From Candidatus Lokiarchaeota archaeon (GTDB taxonomy: Archaea > Asgardarchaeota > Thorarchaeia > Thorarchaeales > Thorarchaeaceae): a stretch of 36,190 bases of DNA. The position numbers and the translations under genes were made by a program. Shown here piece by piece: positions 7,077-15,873 of the stretch (position 1 is the first letter of the stretch; each line of letters opens with the position of its first letter). The DNA lies in assembly GCA_014730275.1 (NCBI GenBank), contig WJIL01000006.1, positions 1 to 36,190 of the forward strand, in the 5' to 3' direction. Below the pieces are notes generated by a model, which ran no database searches, was not told the origin of the DNA, and saw only the letters and a program-made list of their open reading frames with translations.

Positions 7077-9683
7077 ATGCGTCACCGTGCATTTGCACTC
7101 ACATTATTCACAGTTATGTTACTTTCAGGATTCTTGGGCGTAGCTACTCACCAATCATTGCCCCGAGCAGAAACAGGGTCTCAATTGAAGACCAGTTCTG
7201 ATTTACCATCCGGAACGAATCTAAGTAGGGTAGAATGGAGGGCAGATCACAATCCCAACCACGGATTCGAGTATTGGAGAACGGAACATGTTCCAGAGGA
7301 GCTGGACACATACCGAAGCACAGACAGATATCTGTGGTATGCCGAGAATCCTTGGCCAGTAAATGAGGGGTCAAAATCAATGGGTATACAAGCACGAGCA
7401 ATCGATTCCGATCACCCCAGTCAAGCAGAGCTTAAGCAAGGAACCCAAGTTTCTCAGGATAACCCAGTGAATCTCACCCTTGATTTCGACTATTACATAA
7501 ATCAGACTTCAAACCCTGATACCGACTATTTCTATCTTCATTTGGAGTTGAAGCAGTCTGGCACGAAAGAGCTCTACTACTATCTTAGTGGCGTTGATGA
7601 TTCAGTTTCAAACTCATCATATTACAGGTACTTTGTAATGAACCAAACGCAGAATACTTGGTTGAGTTTTGATAGAAACATCACGGAGGATTTCTTTGCA
7701 GCATTTGGAGAATATCCGGAGTCCCAGAATATTATGGAATTCATTCTATTCAGTGAGACTTCATCATATACCCGAGTCTTTGTGGATGACTTGAACTTGG
7801 TCAATGGTACAAATAAAATCGTATCTGGATCGACTAACAATGGAGATTTTGAAGGGGGTGGAGGATGGGTTATCAGCAACAGAGAAGCTGGTGACATTGC
7901 TCGTACCGATATGCACAAGGAAGGCGATTATGCTCTCAATGCTACAGTAGCATCGAGCGGTAACATAAGCCAGGCAAGATTCTCATTCCATACAGACAGA
8001 CGTTTGACTGCTAGTAACCAAGACCAGTTCCGTTTCTGGTGGCGAATCCACGAATACCAGGGTGCATCTAACTATACCTATGCATATATTCATGTCAGTT
8101 GTAGTAATGCAACAGAAGAATTCAGCATTTACTATATGTTTGCTCAGGGGTTGGAATCCCCGGTACATGGATACTCACAGGTAATCCAGATACAACCATC
8201 TGGATTCAATACGACTGATACATGGACATATTTCAATCGGAGTATCTGGGATGATATCACCGCCCATAATCAGACAAGTGAGGTTTTTGTGGAAGAAGTA
8301 GAATTGAGGATGTACACAAGCCACAAGTATTCACGGCTCTCCATGCTATTTGATGATATGGTATTGGAATGCTCGGCACTAAACGACAGGGGCTATGAAG
8401 ATCAACCCGGTGTTGGTGAAGAAATTCGAGCTTGGGGTATTCCTAGCACAGAGTCGTACTTCACAGTTACAAATGATGCGTTGAATGGGGACAAAGCCGC
8501 CAATCTGACGGTTCAAAATGGTGACTCCTACTATGGCGATCAAGAAGGTGCCTACCGCCCTCTCAACAATGAAACAGATACCTATCTTGAAGTGAGCTGG
8601 AAACTTGAAACATTCACATCACAAGTAGACGAGATGGTGCATATCATCATTGAGTTTGCCGACAACAAAGAATACTCATATGTTTTCGCCAATGGCAGCG
8701 ATCCAACTGGAGGAGAGGGTGTAGATGACTACATCATTTTGCCCAATGGAAATACCATAGGTCAATGGTTCACTGTGCAACGGAATATCGCTGAAGATTA
8801 TGAGTTGCTGTTCGGCTCAGCACCCGAAACCGCAATTGACCGAGTAAATCTTGAAGGTTACTCAGAGACAGGAGGCACCGTTGAGATTCTATTTGACGAT
8901 GTTTACTTGTACAATGACGCAGCTCCAGAGATTTCTGAACTCAGCTACACCCCGATATCCCCAGAAGTTGATGAGGCGGTAGAGGTCAACGTGTCGGTCT
9001 ATGATCTTGGTACTGATACTGTGAAACTACATTATAGAGTTGATTCAGGGGGGTGGAGTAGTATCCCCATGACTGACCTTGGTGATAATAGATACACTAC
9101 TTCGATTCCTGGACAAGCCTTCGACGCAGTTATCGAATTCTACGTGTCTGCTAATGATACCTCAGGCAAGTCCACAACTTTGCTCGATGATTCAGATTAC
9201 TTCAGCTATACAGTCACAGATACAATCGCACCAGAAGTAGAAATCGTGTCTCCAGAGCAAGGTGACACCGTTAGTGATTCGGTCCAAATCAACATCACAG
9301 CGAGTGATAGTGGAAGTGGAATCGACCGAGTGGAAATCTACATGGATAACACCAGCTTGACAAACCTCACGAGCGAACCGTTTCTCTACAGCTGGAACAC
9401 AACCACGGTATCAAATGGTGATTACAACCTTACTGTCCGAGCTTATGATGAAGCCGGCAATTGCGCGGATGTACAAATAAGCGTTTCAGTAGAAAATGAA
9501 GCAACTACCACAACTACTACAACTACTACAACTACCACTACTACAACGTCTACAACTGAAACGACAACTACCACCACAACAGTCCCACCACCTGATTTCA
9601 CGGTAGTACCGGCCATAATAGCTGCAATCGTGGCCATCGTTATCATCGTGATTGTCCTATATCAGAGACAACAAAGAAGCTAA
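7077..9683 (+). CDS. Large secreted surface protein: signal peptide, three beta-sandwich-like modules, two Ig-like domains, Thr-rich stalk, C-terminal membrane anchor
   Basis: An 868-residue exported protein of unknown function. A basic N-terminus and hydrophobic segment (to about residue 24) form a signal peptide. Three related modules of about 185 residues follow (about 45-240, 245-430 and 435-613), each rich in aromatic and NxS/T residues and ending in a similar strand: VFVDDLNLVNG, MLFDDMVLE and ILFDDVYLYND. This pattern suggests carbohydrate-binding-module-like jelly rolls. Two Ig-like domains follow (about 616-715 and 717-807; the second has SGSGIDRVEIYMDN and YNLTVRAYDEAGN, typical of bacterial Ig repeats). 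A threonine stalk (810-835), a transmembrane helix (about 843-862) and a basic tail QRQQRS end the protein, so the bulk faces outside. Dense N-glycosylation sequons fit an archaeal cell surface. It has its own terminator-like hairpin and no operon partner. A cell-envelope, adhesion or polysaccharide-binding role is inference. Confidence 0.82.
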   Translation: MRHRAFALTLFTVMLLSGFLGVATHQSLPRAETGSQLKTSSDLPSGTNLSRVEWRADHNPNHGFEYWRTEHVPEELDTYRSTDRYLWYAENPWPVNEGSKSMGIQARAIDSDHPSQAELKQGTQVSQDNPVNLTLDFDYYINQTSNPDTDYFYLHLELKQSGTKELYYYLSGVDDSVSNSSYYRYFVMNQTQNTWLSFDRNITEDFFAAFGEYPESQNIMEFILFSETSSYTRVFVDDLNLVNGTNKIVSGSTNNGDFEGGGGWVISNREAGDIARTDMHKEGDYALNATVASSGNISQARFSFHTDRRLTASNQDQFRFWWRIHEYQGASNYTYAYIHVSCSNATEEFSIYYMFAQGLESPVHGYSQVIQIQPSGFNTTDTWTYFNRSIWDDITAHNQTSEVFVEEVELRMYTSHKYSRLSMLFDDMVLECSALNDRGYEDQPGVGEEIRAWGIPSTESYFTVTNDALNGDKAANLTVQNGDSYYGDQEGAYRPLNNETDTYLEVSWKLETFTSQVDEMVHIIIEFADNKEYSYVFANGSDPTGGEGVDDYIILPNGNTIGQWFTVQRNIAEDYELLFGSAPETAIDRVNLEGYSETGGTVEILFDDVYLYNDAAPEISELSYTPISPEVDEAVEVNVSVYDLGTDTVKLHYRVDSGGWSSIPMTDLGDNRYTTSIPGQAFDAVIEFYVSANDTSGKSTTLLDDSDYFSYTVTDTIAPEVEIVSPEQGDTVSDSVQINITASDSGSGIDRVEIYMDNTSLTNLTSEPFLYSWNTTTVSNGDYNLTVRAYDEAGNCADVQISVSVENEATTTTTTTTTTTTTTTSTTETTTTTTTVPPPDFTVVPAIIAAIVAIVIIVIVLYQRQQRS
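9504..9581 (+). repeat. Threonine-codon triplet repeat (ACT/ACA/ACC) encoding the stalk
   Basis: About 26 codons in a row are nearly all ACT, ACA or ACC, broken only by one serine and one glutamate codon. They encode the O-glycosylation-prone linker of the surface protein. Stretches such as ACAACTACT recur, so the tract could change length by slippage. Confidence 0.85.
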
Positions 9684-9712
9684 ATCAACAGACCCCCTAG
9701 CTGAGGGGTATG

Positions 9713-9741
9713 GAAGCATCTCAGGATTGGGATGCTTCTTT
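9713..9741 (+). terminator. Hairpin followed by TTT after the surface-protein gene
   Basis: GAAGCATC (9713-9720) and GATGCTTC (9731-9738) form a perfect 8-bp stem with a 10-base loop, followed by TTT. A second small GC-rich stem (ACCCC and GGGGT, about 9692-9709) precedes it. The position, 30 bases after the stop and between convergent genes, fits transcription termination. The T-run is short. Confidence 0.5.
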
Positions 9742-9791
9742 GCCTCCTCTCATCTGTGAATACAAAGGGTTATTCATAAGACGTAGCAAAA

Positions 9792-10514
9792 TCAGAGAAT
9801 AAACAGTTCATTCCTTTGCCTATTTAAGACTCGCCTTTTTCTGCCGAAGAGAATCTCTATTCCTGACTTCCGGGTTCGTAGAGCTATGCCGCCCAGATAG
9901 GGTTCACGTTCAGATTGGCTTAGTGGTTCACCAAGTATAGCTCTCTTAGCCGTCATGAGAGTCAGGTCATGCGTAATATTGATGGACATACATCCAGCCT
10001 CTAGGGCTCCCAGATTATTGAAAACGGTGGTATCCAGCCGATCCAAATAGTCTCCAAAGCTTTCCATTTCTCCATCATATCTTCCGTGAGCCCAATTGTT
10101 GATGAATTCAGTAACGTTTTCACCATCTGGATGCAGCTCGCGTGAGATTACATTCATTGCGTTTTCTGGGCCAACTAGAGCTGGAAGGGTATCAATGGTA
10201 TCCACAGTGTATCCTTGTTCTGATAGACCGTCAGCCAAATGTTCAGCAGTTTCATAGCAGCGAGAAATGAAGCTGGTCGATATGTGGACATTGCTACCAA
10301 CTCTAAGCCTACAACCCATCTCATATGCGGTCTTCCTTCCCAAGTCTGTAAGACCAGCCCCCATCATCTCTTCATGATTGTTGAGTCGCTCTCTATGGGA
10401 GTGTCGGAGCAGAAGAACTGTCTGAACTCCTGCAGGGGTTTCTCTTGTCCATTCGACAATGTTCCTAGCAGAATCCAACCACTCAAATGAATACCAACTC
10501 TTCGCATGAGGCAT
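9792..10514 (-). CDS. Histidine phosphatase superfamily protein (phosphoglycerate-mutase-like)
   Basis: A 240-residue protein with the histidine phosphatase core. LLLRHSHRE carries R37 and the nucleophile H38 (RHS in place of the common RHG), LTDLGRKTAYEMG follows as in the family, R85 lies in ISRCYETAEHL, and the second catalytic histidine is H182 in ITHDLTL. These enzymes remove phosphate from small molecules or proteins, or move it between positions; the substrate is not predictable here. No signal peptide is visible, so it should be cytosolic. The ATG at 10514 has only a weak ribosome binding site. It is 65 bases downstream of the small membrane protein gene on the same strand; a tandem TTTGATTA repeat (10549-10564) lies in that gap and might hold a promoter of its own. 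Confidence 0.85.
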   Translation of the reverse strand: MPHAKSWYSFEWLDSARNIVEWTRETPAGVQTVLLLRHSHRERLNNHEEMMGAGLTDLGRKTAYEMGCRLRVGSNVHISTSFISRCYETAEHLADGLSEQGYTVDTIDTLPALVGPENAMNVISRELHPDGENVTEFINNWAHGRYDGEMESFGDYLDRLDTTVFNNLGALEAGCMSINITHDLTLMTAKRAILGEPLSQSEREPYLGGIALRTRKSGIEILFGRKRRVLNRQRNELFIL

Positions 10515-10579
10515 GTGTCTTCACTGACCATTACTGATGGGCATGTCGTTTGATTATTTGATTATCATTTGTTCTGATG

Positions 10580-10996
10580 CTAAGCCGAGTTCTCAGTGTT
10601 CATTCTCCCATCGATCACTTCATCCACAAGTTCGACAAGAGCTCTCACTAGTGCAGCTCCAAATCCTCCCAATAGCGCACCAATTATGATGCTGATGACT
10701 ATGACTAGCCAGCCCAAGCCGCTCAGGCCTAGCAAGGCAATGAAGAAATCAGCAATTGCCAACGCTTGAGATGTTAAAATGAGATATCCGAAGAGGATGG
10801 CCCAAGCCAGTCCAACACCAAGAAATCCTGCTATGAAGGCACGTTTGAGCCTGCGGCAAAACAGAGCTCCAATACCCCCTGCAAGTAGCATCAGGATCCA
10901 TAGTCCAGTCAGCTGGAATAGTACTCCAAGTATCAGTACGAAAACAATAACTAAAACAAATGGTAATTTCGGAATAGATTCATCGATTTTTGGCAA
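10580..10996 (-). CDS. Small four-helix integral membrane protein, function unknown
   Basis: A 138-residue protein, not recognised as any named family. It has four hydrophobic segments (about residues 12-28, 30-46, 52-73 and 83-117, the last long enough for two short spans) separated by a basic CRRLKRAF turn, and a charged C-terminal tail (ELVDEVIDGRMNTENSA). It starts at TTG (10996): AAGGAGG lies 7 bases upstream and overlaps the TAA of the penicillin-acylase gene, so translation of the two is very likely coupled. That arrangement suggests the membrane protein serves, anchors or protects against the hydrolase, but this is inference from context only. Confidence 0.75.
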   Translation of the reverse strand: MPKIDESIPKLPFVLVIVFVLILGVLFQLTGLWILMLLAGGIGALFCRRLKRAFIAGFLGVGLAWAILFGYLILTSQALAIADFFIALLGLSGLGWLVIVISIIIGALLGGFGAALVRALVELVDEVIDGRMNTENSA

Positions 10997-11008
10997 TGTA
11001 AAGCCTCC

Positions 11009-13618
11009 TTAGGGTAGAAAAGAAATTTCGCGTTCCATCAGTGTGTCCTCAGTATCATCTTCCAAGAAATCCTGAGATGTAGAATAAAAGAGCATCTGAT
11101 GGTAGCCATAATGCTCTGTTTCAGAATCATAGCTATACCAGAGGTCGAACATGTCGTGCCAATGAGGGCTGAAGATGTTTCCACTTTGACCGCCGGGATA
11201 CACATTGTATGATTCAGAAATATCACTCAAATCTGCGACCATGCGCCATGATGGGCCACCTCGAACAACCCATCGTGCATCCCATCCGCGATGTCTGCCA
11301 CCTCCAGCTGCATTGAGCGTATAACCCGATCCTCGGTGGGGACCTCCGCCAAGATATGTCAACCCGACAAGATGGTCTACAACAATGATGTGTTGATGCC
11401 CATATTCCCAGTTGCTTTGGTCGTTCCCCAAATCTTCATTCATATTATCAAGAGCACGATGAAGGGATTGCACAATCATAGTTTTTCGCGTTTCTATATC
11501 CTCAGTTGTGTGGTCATCCAGGTAATATGTCCAGTTTTCCTTGAGAATATGTTCGAGTACAGGATTCCGGGAAAGGCGCAACCGAGAATCTATAGTCCTG
11601 AGCTCATCAAAAACCTCGTAGGACAAGGCCTTCAACAGGTATCGCCATAGCGTCGGTGTCTTTGAATCGGTTTTCATAACGAAATCCCAGTCGCGAAACC
11701 AATCGATTGCTGTATCAATAGTGGTGTTCGATTCTTCAGCAGAGTCCCAGTCATCGATAACAATGGGTACAATCTCTTGGGCCGAAACATCAAGAGAATC
11801 AGCTTGGAATTGCATCATCTTTTCCACAGTAACGTCATCATCAGTACTGAGTAAATCATCAATTCTTCTTCCCCGATAGCCGTCCGCAAACAGACCCTGT
11901 AACGTAAAAGCAGAGTCTTCTGGAGCAATAGAACGCTGATTGCAGGATTGCAAGTACCCTTGCGTAGGATTGACTGATCGAGGATTACATGCGTACGGGA
12001 TATTGCTTACCATCCCGACGGAATCATTGAGAGCTTCTATAGGAAACTCACCAGTATATCCAGCACGTATAGGAAAGCGACCAGCCACTGTCATTGCGAT
12101 GTTTCCTTCGTCATCTGCATAAACGATATTCTGCGGAGGGCTATCCCACCAGTAAACTGCTTCATAGTAATCTGTGATGTTCTTGGCTTGATTTAGAAGC
12201 GACAAGGCGAGAATCTCATGGGTTACACCACTCCCCGTCCAGTTCATTGCCATATTCACGCCATTAGCAGAATAGTTATCGTATCCTCCGATAACAGAGT
12301 CAATACACGGACCATGAATGGATTTCCGGACTTCGAAATCCACCGTACCCTGGTCACTGGTTTCGATAGGTTCATTCAAAATTTCAAAATCTCTCCAATC
12401 ATCGCCATAATAGTACTGTGTCTCGTTGTCAGGATTCAGTCTTTCGACGAATAGATCCAGAACATCAACGCCAACATTGGTGAAGCCCCAAGCAATCTGA
12501 TCCGTATGACCCAGCAGAATTCCCGGTAAACCTGGTAATGTAACTCCTGCGACATCTAATGCCCCAGGAACAACGATATGGGCTTCGTACCAGAGTGACG
12601 GCGCCTGAAGGCCTAGGTGAGGATCGTTAGCAAGAAGTGGTTTTCCAGTTGCTGTTCTGTCTCCATGTACAACCCAGTTATTGCTTCCCACTAACTCTTG
12701 GGGTCCAAGAGCTTCTGCCACGTTTGAAATTGCATCGAGTACCATTTTGAGCTTCTCGACGCCTAGAGTATCTTCATCACAATGTTTCGATTGAATCTGC
12801 TTTGGGGGATTAGTTGTTGCAGGAAAGTCCCCGGGTGCATTCGGAAATTCAGTCAAACTCAAGTTATGCTGTTCAGGAATGATGGGGACGGTATAAGGCA
12901 TAACAGAGGGGTACATATCCTGGCGTAGGCTTTCGTTTTCTATCGTTGCCCATATGAATTGACGCTCAAGATCAGCGAACCCTCCAGACAGACCCCAAGT
13001 CATCATTTTGCTCCAAAGGAAGATGTCATGTGGAGTCCATTTTCGAGCTTGTATGCCTAGCATCTTGAATTCGAGTGGTGTGGTTGCTTGTGTCATGGAT
13101 TCTATGAAAGCATTTACTCCCGCCACTTCAGCATTAACCAAGTCTAAGGCATATGCTATCTCAGGATTACTGTCTTGATGGCTCAGAAACCACTCGTAGG
13201 TTCTTTCAGCAGCCCGTGCAAGGCCAATTGTTCGATAGTATTTGTCGGTTGAAAGAGCAGGAGACCCGACAAGCTCACTAAGCCTGCCCGCTGCCATGTG
13301 ATTCTGTAAAATCATCTGAAAGAGACGTTCTTTGGCATGCAAATATCCAAGCACACGAAATGCATCTTCAACGGTCTCAGCGTAGATGTGAGGGACCCCC
13401 CATGTGTCAATAATGACATCAACTGGAGCATCCAAGATGGACAGAGAGACGGTCATATCTGATTGGGGGTTGGCGACTCTTCCACTATCGAATATCCCAC
13501 CCCATGGTTGGAGTATCCCTAAGCCGCCAGCAAGTGGTCCAATGGGCATAGTTAGTAAGATAATCAAAGCAATTGGTCCCACAAACGATAACCCAAGTTT
13601 CGCAATCTTTTTTCTCAT
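11009..13618 (-). CDS. Penicillin acylase family N-terminal nucleophile hydrolase, exported
   Basis: An 869-residue member of the penicillin G acylase/acyl-homoserine-lactone acylase/cephalosporin acylase family (peptidase family S45). The N-terminal alpha region has GVPHIYAETVEDAFRVLGYLHAKERLFQM, the spacer ends at GPQELVG, and the beta chain would start at the nucleophile serine in GSNNWVV (S312), followed by LLANDPHLGLQAPSLWYE. The C-terminal part has HRGSGYTLNAAGGGRHRG. Family members self-cleave before the serine and hydrolyse amides. A hydrophobic N-terminus (about residues 6-34) directs export or anchors the protein. I place the start at the ATG at 13618: GAGGAGG lies 5 bases upstream, while the frame is open 13 codons further to an ATG without such a site. 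Natural substrate (N-acyl homoserine lactone, N-acyl amino acid, other amide) is unknown. It is first in a minus-strand group with the four-helix protein. Confidence 0.92.
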   Translation of the reverse strand: MRKKIAKLGLSFVGPIALIILLTMPIGPLAGGLGILQPWGGIFDSGRVANPQSDMTVSLSILDAPVDVIIDTWGVPHIYAETVEDAFRVLGYLHAKERLFQMILQNHMAAGRLSELVGSPALSTDKYYRTIGLARAAERTYEWFLSHQDSNPEIAYALDLVNAEVAGVNAFIESMTQATTPLEFKMLGIQARKWTPHDIFLWSKMMTWGLSGGFADLERQFIWATIENESLRQDMYPSVMPYTVPIIPEQHNLSLTEFPNAPGDFPATTNPPKQIQSKHCDEDTLGVEKLKMVLDAISNVAEALGPQELVGSNNWVVHGDRTATGKPLLANDPHLGLQAPSLWYEAHIVVPGALDVAGVTLPGLPGILLGHTDQIAWGFTNVGVDVLDLFVERLNPDNETQYYYGDDWRDFEILNEPIETSDQGTVDFEVRKSIHGPCIDSVIGGYDNYSANGVNMAMNWTGSGVTHEILALSLLNQAKNITDYYEAVYWWDSPPQNIVYADDEGNIAMTVAGRFPIRAGYTGEFPIEALNDSVGMVSNIPYACNPRSVNPTQGYLQSCNQRSIAPEDSAFTLQGLFADGYRGRRIDDLLSTDDDVTVEKMMQFQADSLDVSAQEIVPIVIDDWDSAEESNTTIDTAIDWFRDWDFVMKTDSKTPTLWRYLLKALSYEVFDELRTIDSRLRLSRNPVLEHILKENWTYYLDDHTTEDIETRKTMIVQSLHRALDNMNEDLGNDQSNWEYGHQHIIVVDHLVGLTYLGGGPHRGSGYTLNAAGGGRHRGWDARWVVRGGPSWRMVADLSDISESYNVYPGGQSGNIFSPHWHDMFDLWYSYDSETEHYGYHQMLFYSTSQDFLEDDTEDTLMEREISFLP

Positions 13619-13643
13619 TTGGGCCTCCTCACCTAATACCTTG

Positions 13644-13668
13644 GCATGACGCATCATGCGACTTAAAC
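13644..13668 (-). promoter_or_regulatory. Candidate promoter and operator of the penicillin-acylase gene
   Basis: On the minus strand GTTTAAGT (13668-13661) resembles a TATA box, and just downstream GCATGA-CGCA-TCATGC (13644-13659) is a perfect 6-bp dyad with a 4-base centre. It lies between the TATA-like box and the GAGGAGG site, where archaeal repressors commonly bind. Visible symmetry; regulatory role is inference. Confidence 0.4.
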
Positions 13669-13765
13669 ATTCCTAGTCAATTCTGATATCACAAAAGACT
13701 GAAATAGAACAGTTCGTGCATTCCTGTAATAGTGTCTAGAATCAGAGGAGGAGTGTTCGGTCTAC

Positions 13766-14152
13766 ATGCCTTTAACAGAAGTAGCATTGACGTTCGTACT
13801 GGCTGTTGCGGGAATGATAATCTGTTCAGGTATCATGTACATAAGTATTGGCAGAATGATTGCCCCATTGTTAGCATTTGTTGTTGCGGGACTGATTATT
13901 CCAGTCATCATGAATATTGTTTGGACTATGCTTTTGCCCTTTGTGACAATAATGGATTATCCAAAAACATCATTCATAGTCCCCACTGGTCCAGGTGTTG
14001 CAGTTGCAGTTGGTTGTTGGGCGGGTTTGTTCATAGAATACTACGCAGGTTTGCAGCTAGATGAATATGGAGATACGTCATGCTATAGATGCAGCCTGAT
14101 GATTTTTGCGGCGATGTTGATTGGTATCCTTGCGTTCATAATGATTCCATAG
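13766..14152 (+). CDS. Small polytopic membrane protein, function unknown
   Basis: A 128-residue hydrophobic protein not recognised as a known family. It has four likely transmembrane segments (about residues 5-25, 31-58, 68-88 and 106-127). A loop with two cysteines (TSCYRCSL) precedes the last helix, a possible metal or disulfide pair. GAGGAGGAG at 13745-13753 is a strong ribosome binding site, somewhat far (12 bases) from the ATG at 13766. It diverges from the penicillin-acylase gene across a 147-base shared control region. Codon use and the binding site make it very likely a real gene; nothing indicates its job. Confidence 0.65.
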   Translation: MPLTEVALTFVLAVAGMIICSGIMYISIGRMIAPLLAFVVAGLIIPVIMNIVWTMLLPFVTIMDYPKTSFIVPTGPGVAVAVGCWAGLFIEYYAGLQLDEYGDTSCYRCSLMIFAAMLIGILAFIMIP

Positions 14153-14481
14153 CTCAAGCGAATGCCATCATACTCAAAGAACAAGAAAGGCCGATCTGTA
14201 AACGCTTTTCAAGCTGAACCAGGCGGTAGAGGGGGTTTCCATCTTGAATCCGATTTTGTTCGATATAGGAATGATAAAAGAATTGTCAGACAAGGAGACC
14301 TCAAGCTATCTCTTCAAAGGGTATTTCGGAAATGCTCAACCCGTACATCCCTAAAACACCAATAGCCTGTTCAATCCAAGTCTAGAAAAGCCAAGTTACC
14401 CTTAAGCAAGCGGCGCCAAACCAACTATTTATCACGAATATACCTGCTAAGTTCGACCAGCAAAAAGTGGAGTAGACTGAT
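14153..14481. other. 329-base intergenic region upstream of tldD
   Basis: No supported gene. A 67-codon basic reading frame (14162-14365) starts 9 bases after the preceding stop but has no ribosome binding site and no recognisable domain. Near the right end TATTTAT (14426-14432) is a plausible TATA box about 50 bases before the tldD start, and GGAG at 14469-14472 is the tldD ribosome binding site, 9 bases before its TTG. Confidence 0.4.
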
Positions 14482-15870
14482 TTGTTTGAGCACCTTGATG
14501 GTATTGTAGAAAAAGGAACCAGCATGGGCGCTTCGTACGTTGAAGCGCGTGGTGAAAACAGCTTCGTAGAATACATTCAGATGGATGATGGCAGAGTCAA
14601 TGCTCTCAGCCGTCGTATTGAACAGGGCGTCGCTCTGAGAGTGCTTGTTGATGGTGCGTGGAGTTTTGTTTCAACGGGACAACTTGATAGACTTGATGAG
14701 TATATAGATGATGCAGTTTCTATGGCAAAAGCAGCAGCAAGGAGTCGCAGAGAACCTATAGAACTTGCCGAAGTAGATACATTCGAAGATACAATTGAAG
14801 CGGATATTGAAAGAGATCCTCAGAACGTTCCGATTGAAGAGAAGATCGAGTATCTGAAGAATTTAACAGCTGCTGCCAAGGACTATGACGAACGAATCAG
14901 TGCGGTGACCGGGAAGCTGAGAAGTATTTCTGGCGAAACATTCCTTGTTACATCTGAAGGGTCGCGTATCAAGAAACCCAAGCTTCTGGTTTGGGTATAT
15001 CCGTGGATAAGCGGAAAAGAAGGAACGCAACTGACAGCTGCCAGATATGAAGAGGCATCAACCCATGAGGGCTGGGAATTCATGGAGAACACCGCCACAC
15101 CCGAACTAATCGCAGAAGAGGCCGCCAAGCGGGTCGTGCTACAGCTAGATGGAGTGAAAAGCAAGGCAGGTTCATTTCCCTGCGTGTTGGGCCCGCGAGT
15201 AATTGGCGTGCTTGCCCATGAAGCCCTCGGCCACCTGGCAGAAGCAGATCTCACAGTGAAAAGCGCCTTTGCAGGCAAAGTTGGAGAAGTCGTTGCTGCG
15301 GAGGGAGTAAATATGATCGATGACGGCACGGATGAAAACAATCTGGGCACAGAAGCCTATGATGAAGAAGGAGTTCCTCCAAGCAAAGTGGAGATAATCA
15401 AAGATTCCGTACTAAACGAGCTCATGACGAACCGGGAATACGCTGCCAAGACCGGACAACGAGTTACCGGAAATGCACGTGCAGAAAGCTACTTGTATCC
15501 ACCAATAATCCGTATGAGAAATACATACTTCGAGAAAGGAAATTATGCACCAGAGGAAATTTTTGAGGGGATTGATTTTGGGTATTATTGTGCCGACTTC
15601 CGAGGGGGGCAAGCCCAGATGAATGCTAGCTTTCAAGTGGGTGTTCAAGAGGCCTATGAGATTGTCGATGGGGAACTCGGGAACCCAATCAAGGATCTAT
15701 CGATTTCGGGAATCGCTACTGATGCACTTTTCAAAATTGAAGGTGTAGCGAATGAGGACTTCCCCTACGAGTTGGGCAGATGTGGTAAAGGCCAGACAGC
15801 CTATGTGGCCTCAGGGGGACCAAAGATTCGATTTTCTAAAGGCGGAATAACCTTTGGAGGCCAGGAGTAG
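14482..15870 (+). CDS. tldD: TldD-family metalloprotease subunit
   Basis: A 462-residue TldD, the catalytic subunit of the TldD/TldE heterodimeric zinc protease, which degrades unfolded peptides and in bacteria matures some peptide antibiotics. The metal site HEALGH (246-251) in VLAHEALGHLAEADL matches the family's HExxxH motif. The C-terminal part has the family pattern GNARAESYLYPPIIRMRNTY and a conserved-looking cysteine in LGRCGKGQTAYVASGG near the end. It starts at TTG (14482) with GGAG 9 bases upstream; the first ATG would cost 14 residues of the conserved N-terminus. The tldE gene follows after 3 bases, so the partners are made together. Cytosolic. Confidence 0.95.
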   Translation: MFEHLDGIVEKGTSMGASYVEARGENSFVEYIQMDDGRVNALSRRIEQGVALRVLVDGAWSFVSTGQLDRLDEYIDDAVSMAKAAARSRREPIELAEVDTFEDTIEADIERDPQNVPIEEKIEYLKNLTAAAKDYDERISAVTGKLRSISGETFLVTSEGSRIKKPKLLVWVYPWISGKEGTQLTAARYEEASTHEGWEFMENTATPELIAEEAAKRVVLQLDGVKSKAGSFPCVLGPRVIGVLAHEALGHLAEADLTVKSAFAGKVGEVVAAEGVNMIDDGTDENNLGTEAYDEEGVPPSKVEIIKDSVLNELMTNREYAAKTGQRVTGNARAESYLYPPIIRMRNTYFEKGNYAPEEIFEGIDFGYYCADFRGGQAQMNASFQVGVQEAYEIVDGELGNPIKDLSISGIATDALFKIEGVANEDFPYELGRCGKGQTAYVASGGPKIRFSKGGITFGGQE

Positions 15871-15873
15871 AAG

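Noticed and set aside
9504-9581. Triplet repeat considered as a CRISPR-like or mobile-element repeat
   Set aside because: It is an in-frame threonine codon tract within a surface-protein stalk, without spacers or terminal repeats.
10549-10564. Tandem TTTGATTA repeat upstream of the histidine phosphatase gene
   Set aside because: Only two 8-base copies in AT-rich intergenic sequence; too short to claim a specific site.
13619-13657. Longer start for the penicillin-acylase gene (13 extra codons)
   Set aside because: The GAGGAGG site sits inside the extension 5 bases before the ATG at 13618, and the hydrophobic export signal begins right after that ATG.
14162-14365. 67-codon basic reading frame between the small membrane protein and tldD
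   Set aside because: ATG without a ribosome binding site, no recognisable domain, ends inside sequence that leads to the tldD promoter. Could be a small gene, but support is too thin.
14883-15350. 155-codon reading frame antisense to tldD
   Set aside because: Lies fully within the strongly supported tldD gene; its low-complexity Ser/Ala/Pro-rich sequence is typical of an antisense shadow.
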